Of a DNA stretch of 64,000 bases, positions 10,371 to 21,260 are shown piece after piece. Position 1 is the first letter of the stretch. Every line of letters starts with the position of its first letter. The position numbers and the translations under genes were made by a program. Under the pieces are notes generated by a model. The model was not told the DNA's origin. It searched no databases and saw only the letters and a list, made by a program, of their open reading frames with translations. The stretch comes from Dendrophyllia cribrosa (taxonomy: Eukaryota > Cnidaria > Anthozoa > Scleractinia > Dendrophylliidae). The stretch spans positions 22,526,212-22,590,211 of the forward strand of contig JAJLRJ010000011.1 of NCBI GenBank assembly GCA_024195265.1, written 5' to 3'.

Positions 10371-12499
10371 ATAAAAATACAAAATGATAAACACTTTAAA
10401 ATAACAAGAAGTTGTGAAATACTCAGCTGGATATATAAATTCAATTTAAATCAATATAGAACTTAAATTTGTATTTTAAACGGTAAAAATCTTTTTGGCA
10501 CAATCACAAATTAAGCAACAAGTCACTTCATGAAGAGGAATTAACGTAACTGAGTTACATAGGAGTTCGCGAAATATTCAGCTCGTCATATTGGCCTGGG
10601 CTAACAAACGTTTTGTCCAAAAACGTCTACTTCGTGAAAAATCGTGCATGTCTTCGCATAAGTTATCTTTTTAAGCTCTTATGTAACCATTTGCGGAATA
10701 TTTTTTTCATCTATAGCTAAAACACTTCAAACACAAATACGCCGCTTTGTCATTACTCAACACTTGTTGATAAATTGGTAACTTTGGTTCCGATCAAACA
10801 ACTAAAAAAAAGGTCACTTTACACTTATAAACTTCTTTGTCAGTTAACAACCCACGTAAATGAAAAGAAAAAATTGTACTTCCAACAAGTGGACAATTCG
10901 CTCGCGTACGTTACTCGGGCCACTATCAAATGTGCTCAGCTTATACCATTACTAAACATTTTTTGATATATTGGTAACTTCGGTTCCGACCCATTAAATA
11001 ACTGAAAACAAAAACCACTTCACTCTACAATTTATAGACTTCTTTGTCAGTCAACAACCCGTGGAATAAAAAGAAAAAGCGATACTTCAAACACGTGGGT
11101 AAATATTCGAGCCACTATCAAATACACTCAGAAATAAGCGTATTTTGGTTATGTCTTGTGGTAAAATATTGATCATTTAAAATTTAATCAGTTAAATAAA
11201 ACATTTTGTTAATACACTGACTACATAATTGCTTTCGAGCAAACAACTTCTAATACACAAGTTTGTACCACAGAAACGTTATTTTTTTTCCTTAATTACC
11301 GCTGGGAATTGAGAATAGCTAATCAGTTCATAAAACCTCCTATTTCGTGGAATATTTTTAGAGCCAAACAAAGAAAAGGAATATCTATTAATTAGACGGA
11401 AAGGGTGAAAACTTTGACGACTAACACGCATGCGGATTTGAAATTCTGAAACGAAAGAATACATTTTTTCCTGCTGTTTGTCGTGATCGAACGTGCAACA
11501 ACGCGCTATACAGAGTTACCAAATATATTCCTTACTGGTCAATAGTCCGTGAAATACGAATATTTGTTCAAGAAATACTCAGACTGCATACAATTTCAAA
11601 TATCAGCTGAAATATAACCTTAATCTCATCAGATATTTTGGTAATACTGATATCGCGTAAACGATAGCTAACAATGTCTTTTGGCATGAAAAATTCGGTT
11701 CTTTGTGAAGTTGATGAGCATAAACTCCCAGTCAACACCGAGTGGAAATATTTTTAAAAGCATAAAGACACTCCTGAACAGAGAAAAAATATTATATTTG
11801 GTCGCGTATTACTCAGACCAATTTCAATGAACCAACATTGTTTTACACACAGTGTACACTCTTGTGTTTTAGCATCACTTTGTCTCTCTCAACACAGATG
11901 TCATGTACCTCATTGCAGAAATGTTGTTGAAGAAAACACAAAATGCCAATAAATAGGAATAATTACCTTATTTCAGAATGACATTTGCAGCTAGAGGTTT
12001 GCTTTCATATAACATTACCTTTCAACATACTGTATATTTCTTCCAAACACATCATTCTGTCAGGTAAATGAATTAATTTTTATGTCACAATTGAATAGTT
12101 TTTTTTTCTTAACAATTTATCTTCTTGATCTTCTGTTAATATCCGTAATTAAAAAGTATTTGATTCCTACTTGGTATTTTCTATTTTTTTTTCCGCAATA
12201 AAGTGTATTCACCTGATTGAAAAAAACGTTCGTCGTGTAAAAAACACCATGAACGATACCACCGAATGTTTTTTATGGTAAACGGAAAAATACGTCTTGT
12301 ATTCTTAGCCACATTTTCCGTTATTACAACAAAGTATGCACGGGTCCAAAGTTATCCTCTGGAACAAATTAAGAAAGGAATAGATCTTAAACGGGTTAAA
12401 CAGCAATAAATGGAATGTTTATAACAAGTTATTTGCCTTGTTTCCAAATGATAACTTGAATTTCATTGTACCGTATCGTTTATATCAGTGCAAATCACA
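10371..12499. other. Intergenic, AT-rich, no gene seen
   Basis: No coding domain recognised. A diverged direct duplication is present: ATTGGTAACTTTGGTTCCGA (about 10775) followed by AACTTCTTTGTCAGTTAACA (about 10830) recurs as ATTGGTAACTTCGGTTCCGA (about 10970) and GACTTCTTTGTCAGTCAACA (about 11038), an offset of roughly 200 bp. Confidence 0.4.
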
Positions 12500-13310
12500 A
12501 TCATCTCTTTTGAATGGTCACACTTTAGGATTTCATCCACAGACTCAGAAGTTAGAACCGATCCAAACTCCGAAGTTAGAACCACCTTGTACAGCATAAT
12601 AAACAGCACCTTAATTAGGAAAGTACTGCTCAGTAGCTTTCATTTGAATGGTCACACTTTAGGATTTCGTCCACAGACTCAAAAGTTAGAACCGCCTTGT
12701 ACAGCATAATAAACAGCACCAAAGGAGAGTACTGCTCAGTGGCTTTCATTTGAATGGTCACACTTTAGGATTTCCGGCGTCCACAGACTCGAAAGTTAGA
12801 ACCACCTTGTACAGCATAATAAACAGTACCACAGGAAAGCACTGCTCAGTAGCTTTCATTTGAATCATGGGTCACACTTTAGGATTTCATTCACGTACAG
12901 ATTAGAGCCGCCTTGTACTGATAGCATAATAAACGGCAACACTACTCTGGGAAAATACTGCGTCATAGCTTCATTTGAATGGTCAAACTTTAAGATCGAT
13001 TTAATCCAAACTCCGAAGTTAAAGCTACCTTCTACAGTATAATAAACAGTGCCACAGGAAAGTACTGCTTTTAAAAGTAGCTTCCGTTTAAATGGTCACA
13101 CTTAATGATTTCATCCACAGACTAGAAGTTAGAGCCATCTTATGCGCAATAATAAACATTGCGAAAGGAAAGAACTGCTCACTAGCCTTCATTTGATTGC
13201 CGGATCATTCTTTCTATTCAGTAGTTCTATGACAAAAAAGGTTACAACCACCTTGTACAGTTTCAAGGAAAGTACTTCCCAGTAGCTTTCATTTGAATCA
13301 GAAGATTCAT
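12500..13310. repeat. Tandem array (about 100-135 bp units) of a mobile-element core
   Basis: About eight units, each containing TTTGAATGGTCACACTTTAG, then ATTTCATCCACAGACTC, AAGTTAGAACC, CTTGTACAGCATAATAAACAG and AAGTACTGCTCAGTAGC. Unit starts lie near 12511, 12645, 12751, 12861, 12976, 13090, 13192 and 13297, with divergence increasing to the right. The same core occurs singly and in reverse orientation at about 14140-14230, 43372-43594, 55748-56060 and 56395-56550, there bounded by TTAACCCTTTCA-type ends. The array is therefore an amplified internal part of a dispersed MITE. Confidence 0.85.
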
Positions 13311-14684
13311 TTAAATTCATGAGACTTTAGACGCGCTTTAGGCACGCAAAAACCAATGTTATTATTCTAAAAAACAATAAAAAATGTCTAATTTTTTAAT
13401 TTATAAGGTCTTTTGGCCGTCTTTTTCTGAGTCTTTGAACCGTATCTTTGCCTGCAAGGAATTTTCCTCTTTCATATACTGGATGACGCGATTTCAATTG
13501 AAACACTGACAAGTGTGTTTTTCCATACTTCATTTAATTGCATGATACTGCAATTCTTGCACGTACATAGCAAAAGAAATTTCGCGAACCGAAATATTTT
13601 TAAATAAAATAAAACTTAAAAGATATTTCGGAGGCATATAAAGAGAGATATTAAAGAAGACGTCTGGCCGGAATGGCGATCTACTGTTTTTCCATATTCG
13701 TGATTTAATGCCTTTAAAGGAAAATATGTGAAAGCTAAATAAATACAGTTTGAGCTTCCCAGTTCTTTTTGCTGAATATTTCAGCGGCATTAAAATCCTA
13801 GCTGACCACATCATGCACCGACGTACCGAAATGAAACTTTCCTCCGAATAGAAAAGGCGTTAAATTTTCCGATGTTATGAAGTTTGACGCGGAATTTTTG
13901 CTGAAGAGAACTCTATTGTTTTTTGTCTAATTCATGCGAATGTTTAACCTGAGCTTTTCAAATGAAACGATTCGGTCGGGTGATATGTAAACGAACGACA
14001 GTACTGAAGTTCAACCCTTTATATATCTACTAGGGTCAGATCACTAACTTTTTAGTCTGCGTATGAAACACTAAAGTATCATTGACAAAATCAATAGAAG
14101 GCGTCCTTTTCGCTGTTGTGTCTTGGGAGGAAATCACACAGTGTGACCATTCAAAAGTAAGCTACTTTTCTGTGGAGCTGTTTATAGACTTTTACTGTAA
14201 CCGTACAAGGTGGTTTTACTTTTGAGTTCGTGGTGGAAATTAATAGCAAACTGTTTCCATTTAATTAAAAGTATTGAGCAATACAATCCTGCGGTAGTTT
14301 GTTATGAAGGTGGCTCTAACTTTTAAATCTTAATCGATGCGGAAATTCTGACGTGTGAGCATTCAAGTGAAAGATTTTAAGCATTATATTTACTTTAAAA
14401 AGGTATTTCTAACTTTTCAGTGAGTTTGCGGTATTAAGCTGTGCATTTCTGTGATGCTCCCTGCTTTTCAATATATTTGCAAAATGAAATTTGCAAACTG
14501 CGGGTCTTCTCTTTTTCGGGAGTTAAAATGGGTGCTGCTAAATGATCTGGTTTCTTTTTGTGTTTGTTTGACATGACAACGTCATATCACCGATCAAAGG
14601 AAGCCCACTCAATGATGTGCACGGTTGAATACGCAAAGGACAATGCATTTCCTAAATAAAAATTTCTAAGTTCCTGTTTGGCTG
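13311..14684. other. Upstream region of cysteine-rich gene A
   Basis: No gene. Contains a reverse-orientation relict of the array unit at about 14140-14230 (GTGTGACCATTCAAAAGTAAG ... GTACAAGGTGG). The remainder is AT-rich and shows nothing I can name. Confidence 0.45.
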
Positions 14685-14720
14685 TATAAAAGATCGCGAA
14701 AACAAAGCTGAAATTTCAGT
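14685..14720 (+). promoter_or_regulatory. TATA box and initiator of cysteine-rich gene A
   Basis: TATAAAAG at 14685-14692 and TCAGT at 14716-14720, then CGAGGGACGC. The distance from TATA to TCAGT is 31 nt, the canonical core-promoter spacing, and the same arrangement occurs before gene B. It predicts a transcript start near 14718 and a 5' UTR of about 70 nt. Confidence 0.7.
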
Positions 14721-14785
14721 CGAGGGACGCGTATGAAGGAGCAATAACTTCATTGAGCTATCCGTGTCTCTTTTGCAAACTCACC

Positions 14786-15535
14786 ATGAAGACGTGCAGT
14801 TTTCTTGTCACCTTTTCTCTCGCCATTTTTATGGTGGGCGCTTTCAACACTGAAGAACATGTCAGGCGACATTTCCGTCCCGAGCACAGAGTCTATCTGC
14901 CGGAGCCAGGCACCCTTAACCTCGGGGAAGACGAATCCGTCGTTGCGGTGCCACAGAACGACGCGTCCACAAAGTGCTTGTCTGTCTGCGAACCAAAGTG
15001 CGATAAACTGGATATTCCAAGTTATTTACAGGTAAAAATCACTCTACCACTGATGTGTTATTTCTGGGTTTATAAAATAGGCCAAAAGCACGAGAAAGTA
15101 GCTATTTGAGAACGAACATTTCTAAGTTTTTAAGTTAGTCTTTTGCCACACCTTTTACTTATTATTACGTTATTATTTCAACATTTCTGCGCGAAGAAGA
15201 TACAGCGATCACTCGGAGAAGTAACATGTTTTTCTTGTTTTTCTTGACAGAGCAACTCAAGTTTCTTCCAATACGAATATCGTCCAATCAACTGCGTACT
15301 GGCTTCCACCGTTGTGTTCGGCCGACAATACAAATGCAAGTGGGTGTGCTTATATCTCTTCGACTGCTGCCGCGCCTGCAATGCGAAATACTTTGTCTGC
15401 CTTAAAAAGCTCTACTATTTCCTCGGCGGCCCAGAGTACTGCTATCGACACCATTACCAATGCATGTGCCATTGTTTGGACAAGCACCAGCCGCCTGAGT
15501 ATTACTCAAAATACCCGCCTATTAAGCAGGGATAA
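14786..15535 (+). CDS. Secreted cysteine-rich protein A (unrecognised family), two exons
   Basis: Exons at 14786-15031 and 15251-15535 (phase-0 intron, GT..AG) give a 176-residue protein. Residues 1-20 form a signal peptide (MKTC then a hydrophobic run to MVGAF), followed by a charged segment with an RRHFR stretch and an acidic linker. The mature part has 14 cysteines: C64, C68, C72, then in exon 2 C97, C111, C115, C121, C122, C125, C132, C146, C153, C155 and C157. The core FDCCRxCNAxxFxC followed by YxCMCxC is shared with gene B downstream. The C-terminus is rich in Tyr and Pro (PPEYYSKYPP). No known domain recognised; an extracellular disulfide-rich role (matrix, mucus, defence or secretion product) is only inference. 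Start chosen as the ATG that opens the signal peptide downstream of the TATA box. Confidence 0.85.
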
Positions 15536-15700
15536 GCAACTGACTAAGCAATGCTGCAGGAGATGTGATGAACTCTGTAGTTTTAGTTTAAGTGATGGCA
15601 TGTCATGTTAGCATAAACATGGTACAAATTTGTCTTTTTTGATGTACTTTCAGCTTTTTGCATGGTCGTGTCTCCGAAAGTGTATTGAAGACTTGACTGA

Positions 15701-15706
15701 AATAAA
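15701..15706 (+). other. Polyadenylation signal of gene A
   Basis: AATAAA, 165 bp after the stop codon of gene A and followed by GACAAGAAAAATATATTG. It gives a compact transcript, consistent with the strong core promoter. Confidence 0.7.
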
Positions 15707-17636
15707 AACTATGACAAGAAAAATATATTGTTTCATTTCTAAGTTTCCTCTTTTCTAACCCTGGATTTTAAGCTTGGAATCTATCGCCCACATTAATTAA
15801 CTATGTCACTCAATTAATTTTTAGCTCCTATTGAACAACAAAATTGATACTATCCCCAATCAGTTTCTAGAAAATAATTATTGGTTTCTATCAGTCTATA
15901 AGTTCTACTCCAATTCTTCCTCAATTTCAGTTTGTGTTTTCGTACTGGGCATCGCAAACTTCTTCGAAAAGTTTGATACGTTTGCAAAAACTCTAACCTG
16001 ATTTTCCAATTGCAACATGCAAGCAAGCAAGCGTACTGAATAACTAGAGAGCGAAACCGCAAAAACATTCAATTCTTTTCGAACAATTAAGTCTTATCCA
16101 TTTACAAAATGTGCCAAGAAAAAATCTTATCCTTATGGTAACCGCAATGTTAAAAGATTGACTAACTGAAAAATCATAGCCTGCCGAACCGTCTAATATT
16201 TCGGATTAACATTATAACCTTTACTCTTTATATAAGCGTTTTTGTTTTTATATTTTGCAAAATTAGAGAAAGTGTAAAATAACTCTAATATTTGACAAAT
16301 AGAAACATTATCACGTGGAATTAAATAACTAGATGTTAAAAACCGCATATTGAATGTTTGAATTAACGTGGTTTTAAAGCAATTAGACATCACGCAGATT
16401 CAATATATGTAGCATCTTGTCATCATGTTCAAGATTGATTGCAAGGTCAAAATGGAAGTTACCAAACCGTTAATTTTTCCGTGTCCCTAAATATAATTAC
16501 ATTTGTCACGAACTTGTACTTGAATAATTGTTTTGATGATGCGTCATTATATACCCTCCGCAATATCCTAATCTAAACAAAGTGGAGTTAAATTACCAGG
16601 CGTTTAAAACCGTAAAAAGTTTCGAACTTGTTTTAAAGCAATTATTAGACATCACGTTGCAAATACTGTACGAGTTAATGTTCCTTAATATAATATAATC
16701 AGTGCCTTTTTTGTCAAGAATTTGCACTTGAATAATTGTTTTAATAGGTACATCAACTACCGACCGCAAAACCCAAATCCTTTCAAACAGTTACATCAAC
16801 TCGTTAACGTTCCGCATAAGATGTTAAATTACACATGACATTTATCAACATAACGTGCGTTTAAGAACGTGCGTGTGTTAGGCCGCCAAACAAATCAAGA
16901 ACAATTTTCGCAAACTAAAACGCCCCTTCGGCATGAGGCCAACTCACCATTTTACGTAAAATATCGCGATGAAACAAAAACAGGGAAAAAGTTTCTATAG
17001 AAAAATTTCAAAATAATTACTTTTATTTGAATGGGCCGATATTGAGAACAATTGCATGAAGGAGGCTTCGCAAGCGCACCAACATCTCGTCTCGCGCAAA
17101 CATCACGTTGTAGCAAAAACAGGAAATATTCCGATGAACAATTATTTAGATCACTATTTCCTTTTTAATTTACTGAGTCAGTTCCTGGCGTCAATGGGTC
17201 AATATGCAACCGGAAAAATTCACGGTTCTGTAGCTTTGAATGGGTAAATGTCTTGGAGTCTTGTATAGCCCAGCCCACACAAACGTACATTCACAGATGG
17301 GTAACCCTGAAATAAACAGGAAAAAATTCCAATGGACAAGATTATTTTTTGCAGTAATAGAGCTCTATATTTCACGATTTTACTTTCAAAACTTGCAAGA
17401 TCAAACCCAAAACTACACGTAGCGTGCTTTTTTCTTTAAATACAGCACAAATAGAAACAGAAATAAAAAAGAAATATTGTTTCGCATTTTCCACCTCATG
17501 GCTGTACGTGTGATGTGTTATTAATAATAACGCCATCAACGCCATACTCTAATGAATCAGCTAATTACAATTCTCAAAGCAACGAATCAAAAAACAATAT
17601 CCAAACAGTGGACCATTCTGTTTTCCGCTTACTTGA
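15707..17636. other. Intergenic between the two cysteine-rich genes
   Basis: No further paralogue or other gene recognised. A diverged direct duplication is visible: GTTTTAAAGCAATTAGACATCACG at about 16371 followed by ACTTGAATAATTGTTTTGATG near 16518, repeated as TTTTAAAGCAATTATTAGACATCACG at about 16632 and ACTTGAATAATTGTTTTAATA near 16726. Confidence 0.5.
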
Positions 17637-17672
17637 TATAAAAGCTTTTTACACACCCAATGCTCACTCAGT
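17637..17672 (+). promoter_or_regulatory. TATA box and initiator of cysteine-rich gene B
   Basis: TATAAAAG at 17637-17644 and TCAGT at 17668-17672, followed by CAGTGCGAGGACGCC. The 31-nt spacing and the GAGG..ACGC word after the initiator match gene A, so the core promoter was probably duplicated along with the gene. Confidence 0.7.
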
Positions 17673-17736
17673 CAGTGCGAGGACGCCTTTTAGAAGGAAC
17701 GAGGTATTCATTCGTCGCGTTCCATTTCTCGTCAAC

Positions 17737-19113
17737 ATGAAGTCGTACCTTGCTGCTTGTTTCGTCGTTGTGGCTATTTCAACTTTTGCTATCCTGGGAG
17801 ATGCACAGTCGACTCTCCCACCCGTACCCGTGACTGCCCAGCCTGCTGCACTAAATGTGAAGGTACCGGTTACCGCAAACCCCCACAACTGCGATTGCAG
17901 GGGCGAGTGCAAGAAGGTTCAACATGGCCAAGTTCCATTCAAGGACGAGGTAACACCACGTCAATGTAAAGGGCCTATGTCACTGGTCATTTTTAGTGTT
18001 CCTTTAAAAAGCCCAAAACATATTTATAACAGTAAAAACCCGGCCAACAATAATAGTGCAGTTTTGTTTAAAATTATTCTACTAGTGCTCTAGGAGTAAA
18101 AATAAGTGTGTTGGGCTGTAGATGGCCAGGATGGAAATGGATGGAAATGGATTGCAACTTGAAAACAATTAATTGGGCTAATGTTTTCAAGTTTCAGTGT
18201 CACCTTGTTACTTGGAAAACTTCCTAAAACTGTGATTATAGTTTACTTCTTTTCAAAAATTCATTCACTTGATATATCTTCCTCTTAATGTTCTGTAAGC
18301 ATTTTATGTATGACAAAGGTATTCAGTTTTTTTACATAGCTTCTTTAAGTAGATTTACTGAATATATCATTGCCGTAAAATGAATTTCTCAAAAGCTACA
18401 ATAAAATGCTTTGAACGTATGACAGTAAGTACCTACAATATCTAGAGAATATATCCATTCTCCTGAACAAATGAATCAACCGATAAAAAAGAAATGAAAG
18501 AAAAAGACCAACTTAATTCTCTCCTGAAACTTAGTTAGTAAGCATTATATTTGCCTTTTATTATCGACCTATAAAATTGACAATATTTTTTTACAATATA
18601 CTTAATAGAAAAGGATTTTCACAGGAAAATACAGCCTCGTTAACAGCCTCAACAACGCGCTTACCGAGAGAGAAAGAGAGCTCATATATAGTCAATAGCT
18701 TTCGTGAGTTTCGTCACACTTCATAGTTTCATGCCACTGACTATAAAATGTCATTTAACCGGCCGCATTACACGAAACCGCACAATTGAATATCCACTTA
18801 ACTTTTCGCTGCTTTAAGAACATTTTTACATTAATAAATCATTCTTTTCTCTTATTTTCAGGACAAAGACAAGTATCTCAGCTACGAAAATTTCCCAATA
18901 ATTTGCCGGGATGCATCAAGTCGTTTTTTCTACAACAAGAAATACCTCTGCAAACCAACCTTCGATTGCTGTCGCAAATGCAACGCGTATTTCTACCAGT
19001 GCCTGAAGGGGAACAACTACGGCGTTTGCATTCGTGGTGCCTACAAGTGTATGTGCAATTGCATCGACTACTACTCGTACAAAGAGCTGCCTTTGCCTGC
19101 GAAAGGCAAATGA
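17737..19113 (+). CDS. Secreted cysteine-rich protein B (paralogue of A), two exons
   Basis: Exons at 17737-17949 and 18862-19113 (phase-0 intron) encode 154 residues. A signal peptide (MKSYLAAC plus a hydrophobic run to about GDA at 21-23) is followed by a Pro/Val/Thr-rich linker, then CDCRGEC (C52, C54, C58). Exon 2 holds C86, C101, C107, C108, C111, C118, C127, C134, C136 and C138. The motif FDCCRKCNAYFYQC followed by YKCMCNC aligns with gene A, which has an extra cysteine-containing insertion (WVCLYL) before DCC. A Tyr-rich tail follows the last cysteine, as in A. The 912-bp intron carries a TTAA-type mobile element. Family and function are not recognised; secretion and disulfide bonding are inferred from the signal peptide and cysteine count. 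Confidence 0.85.
17966..18325 (-). mobile_element. TTAA-type MITE in the intron of gene B
   Basis: The sequence from AAAGGGCCTATGTCACTGG onward matches the reverse complement of the element at 37656-38017 along most of its length (shared words include TTAGTG..CTTTAAAAAGCC, GGATGGAAATGGATTGCA, CTAAAACT.TGATTATAG and ATATCTTCCTCTTA.TGTTCT). The left end is diverged, with a second GGATGGAAATGG copied in tandem. Non-coding. Confidence 0.75.
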
Positions 19114-19277
19114 ACACTATTATTAACTTTCACTTGTCGAAAGCGTTCATGCACGCAAAATGTCGTCTAAAGGCGGTATAATGTAAATGTGAGCATATTG
19201 CATTTTAATTCACTCTAGAAGTAGTCTCGCTTTACAAACAGATTTTCAGACACTAGCTGATACTTCAGTGTAACTGA

Positions 19278-19283
19278 AATAAA
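19278..19283 (+). other. Polyadenylation signal of gene B
   Basis: AATAAA, 165 bp downstream of the gene B stop codon. Gene A has the same distance between its stop codon and its AATAAA. Confidence 0.7.
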
Positions 19284-20310
19284 CAAGTTTGAAATGGATC
19301 TTCTGATGTTACGTTTCATTATGCATTTTGTTGCCTGTTTCTTTCTTATTCTTTTGTGGCGTCTTCTTCTTCTCGTTACTCCTTCTCATTTGTAGATTCG
19401 CTAGTTATCAGTTGCTCAATTATTTACCCTCAAATCGAAATAACGATTAACAAAAAAATTTTCATTAAATTATTGATTCATTGCCAAGCAACCAGGTCCG
19501 AGGAATAATGGGGATCATCAAGCAAAAGACATATAACAATGAATAAAAGAAATGTTTACCGCTTCGAGGTAAAATCAATTTTTCGAGCCCCGGGATAGAA
19601 AGATAGACTGCGAGCAGTCTCTTATTTTTCCTTTAGTTAGTTGAACGAGCACACCGACGGGTGTACCTGTAAAGAGAGGAAGCCGTAAAGGAGACTCTAA
19701 GTTATCTCTGCGCATGCCAAGTCCAGCTGCGATCGATGTATGTATGTATGTATGTATGTATCGAGTCCCCAGTGAGAGTTTTGGAATACGGGAGTTGGTT
19801 TATATTATGGGGCTTCGAAAATTATATTGGTTTAAAAAAAGAAACTCATACGCGTGACAGTGGTTTGGAACTGTCCGATATTAATTAGTATAGATTTTGG
19901 CGATTTTATTCGTTCGTTTTCTCCGATCAGTTTGAGAAGCTGTATTAAACACTCGAAAGAATATTTCATCAGGTATACAAACGCCTTAAAGTGGGTTAAA
20001 CAGGAACCGCGGAGACCAATTTAAAGTGGTAGGGCTAAAACATCTGGCCAAGACAAACAAGCATTTGGGGTCACTGTTCCGCCATTAATATCCTTGTCAT
20101 CTGGAGCCCTAAAAAAATCAATCCAAGCAAAAACGTGGTTCTCTCCCTCCGCGTTACCCGTTAAACAAATCTCTGCCGCGCCTCGTTTTTTTTCAATCCA
20201 CTTCTCGGTGTTTGGAAATCCTGATGAAAAACTTCCGTGTTGGATATATACCATACACCACAAAATTATATAAGTAAAAAACTTTATACAAAGGAAAAGA
20301 AAGAAATGTT
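19284..20310. other. Intergenic; small (ATGT)n microsatellite
   Basis: No gene recognised. A short run of ATGT tetranucleotides lies at about 19736-19761. Frames on the minus strand at 20021-20344 overlap repeat sequence and show no domain. Confidence 0.45.
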
Positions 20311-20314
20311 TTTG

Positions 20315-20418
20315 CCCAGACAAGGACGAGGAGTAGCAGAGCACTAGCCTCCCACCAATGTGGCCTGGGTTCGATTCCCGGAGGCGACGCCATATGTGGG
20401 TTGGGTTTGTTGTTGGTT
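20315..20418 (+). mobile_element. tRNA-derived SINE, 5' half
   Basis: A pol III promoter-like head is present: an A-box-like TAGCAGAGCAC at 20334-20344 and a perfect B box GGTTCGATTCC at 20368-20378, followed by the body GGAGGCGACGCCATATGTGG and TTTGTTGTTGGTT. It cannot be an intact tRNA gene because the acceptor stem does not pair. The body stops at 20418 and continues after 21161 with TTCTTGTCCTTGCTCCG, showing the SINE was split. Confidence 0.75.
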
Positions 20419-21159
20419 CTGTACAGCTCCCGAAATGATCCCGACCCCGAAATGATCCCCATTTTTTTCACACTGATCCCGAAATGATCCCCAAGTAATT
20501 TTTGGAATGGAATGGCCTTCCATCCAGAGAAAGCTGGAATGAATAAAATAAAGGCAGTTAAGGAAATTTTGATTCTCATTATATGCAGTATTCACTTATT
20601 TATTCATTTGGGACAATTCTTAAAATAAATAATTATAACGCATTTTCTAACGATTTTTCAAGAAACTATATCATTTTTTTTTTGCAGGTGTAGCGTTTTC
20701 AACTGTAACTAATAACAAATACAAACTTATCCGCTTCAGTCTTATAGCAGACCGGCATGATTTAAAAGAGGAAACAAACATGATCGAACGTGAACATCAA
20801 CAACCATATTATTTCAGTAACGACTGAATACAACACAATTATACGATCAAAAACTTAAATGGTAACAATACAGCTAGTCTATCAAAACTATACGAAAGAA
20901 TCGTTATTAAGTTTAATACTGAATGCGTGTTTGTCGCGGTTCGCGACATCTCACTGATCTTCTGGTCAGAAGTCGCAGATGAAACAGAAGACTGGGACGA
21001 GACATTGAAGCTTCCTCAACTGCCTTTATTTTATTCATTCCAGCTTTCTCTGGACGGAAGGCCATTCCATTCCAAAAATTACTTGGGGATCATTTCGGGG
21101 TCAGTGTGAAAAAAAATGGGATCATTTCGGGGTCGGGGATCATTTTGGGGGCTGTACAG
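20419..21159. mobile_element. 741-bp element with about 145-bp terminal inverted repeats
   Basis: The left terminus starts CTGTACAGCTCCCGAAATG and the right terminus is its near-perfect inverse ending in GGGGGCTGTACAG. Pairing extends about 145 bp on each side (to GAATAAAATAAAGGCAGTT). Within each arm GATCCC.GAAATGATCCCC words repeat directly. About 450 bp of AT-rich non-coding DNA lies between. The flanking dinucleotide TT appears on both sides (20417-20418 and 21160-21161). No transposase is present and I do not assign a superfamily. Confidence 0.85.
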
Positions 21160-21260
21160 TTCTTGTCCTTGCTCCGAAGGTTTTTCTCCGAGCACTCCGA
21201 TGTTTCTCCCTCCACGAAAAACAACAATTCCAATTCGATCCGGAAACAGTGGAGTCGCTT
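21160..21260 (+). mobile_element. tRNA-derived SINE, 3' part
   Basis: TTCTTGTCCTTGCTCCGAAGG, then TTTTTCTCCGAGCACTCCG and TTTCTCCCTCCACGAAAAAC, continue the SINE body interrupted at 20418. The 3' limit is uncertain because the sequence diverges after the AAAACAACAATTCC segment. Confidence 0.6.

Noticed and set aside
12500..13310. CRISPR-like repeat array
   Set aside because: Units are contiguous and degenerate with no unique spacers, and the genome is eukaryotic.
17515..17736. Upstream extension of cysteine-rich protein B (frame open from 17515)
   Set aside because: The extension covers the TATA box and predicted transcript start; the ATG at 17737 opens directly on a signal peptide.
18786..19181. 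131-residue frame overlapping exon 2 of gene B
   Set aside because: Shadow frame of the cysteine-rich exon; it destroys the pattern shared with gene A.
20334..20400. tRNA gene
   Set aside because: A and B boxes are present but no acceptor or anticodon stem pairs; the flanking body marks it as a SINE.
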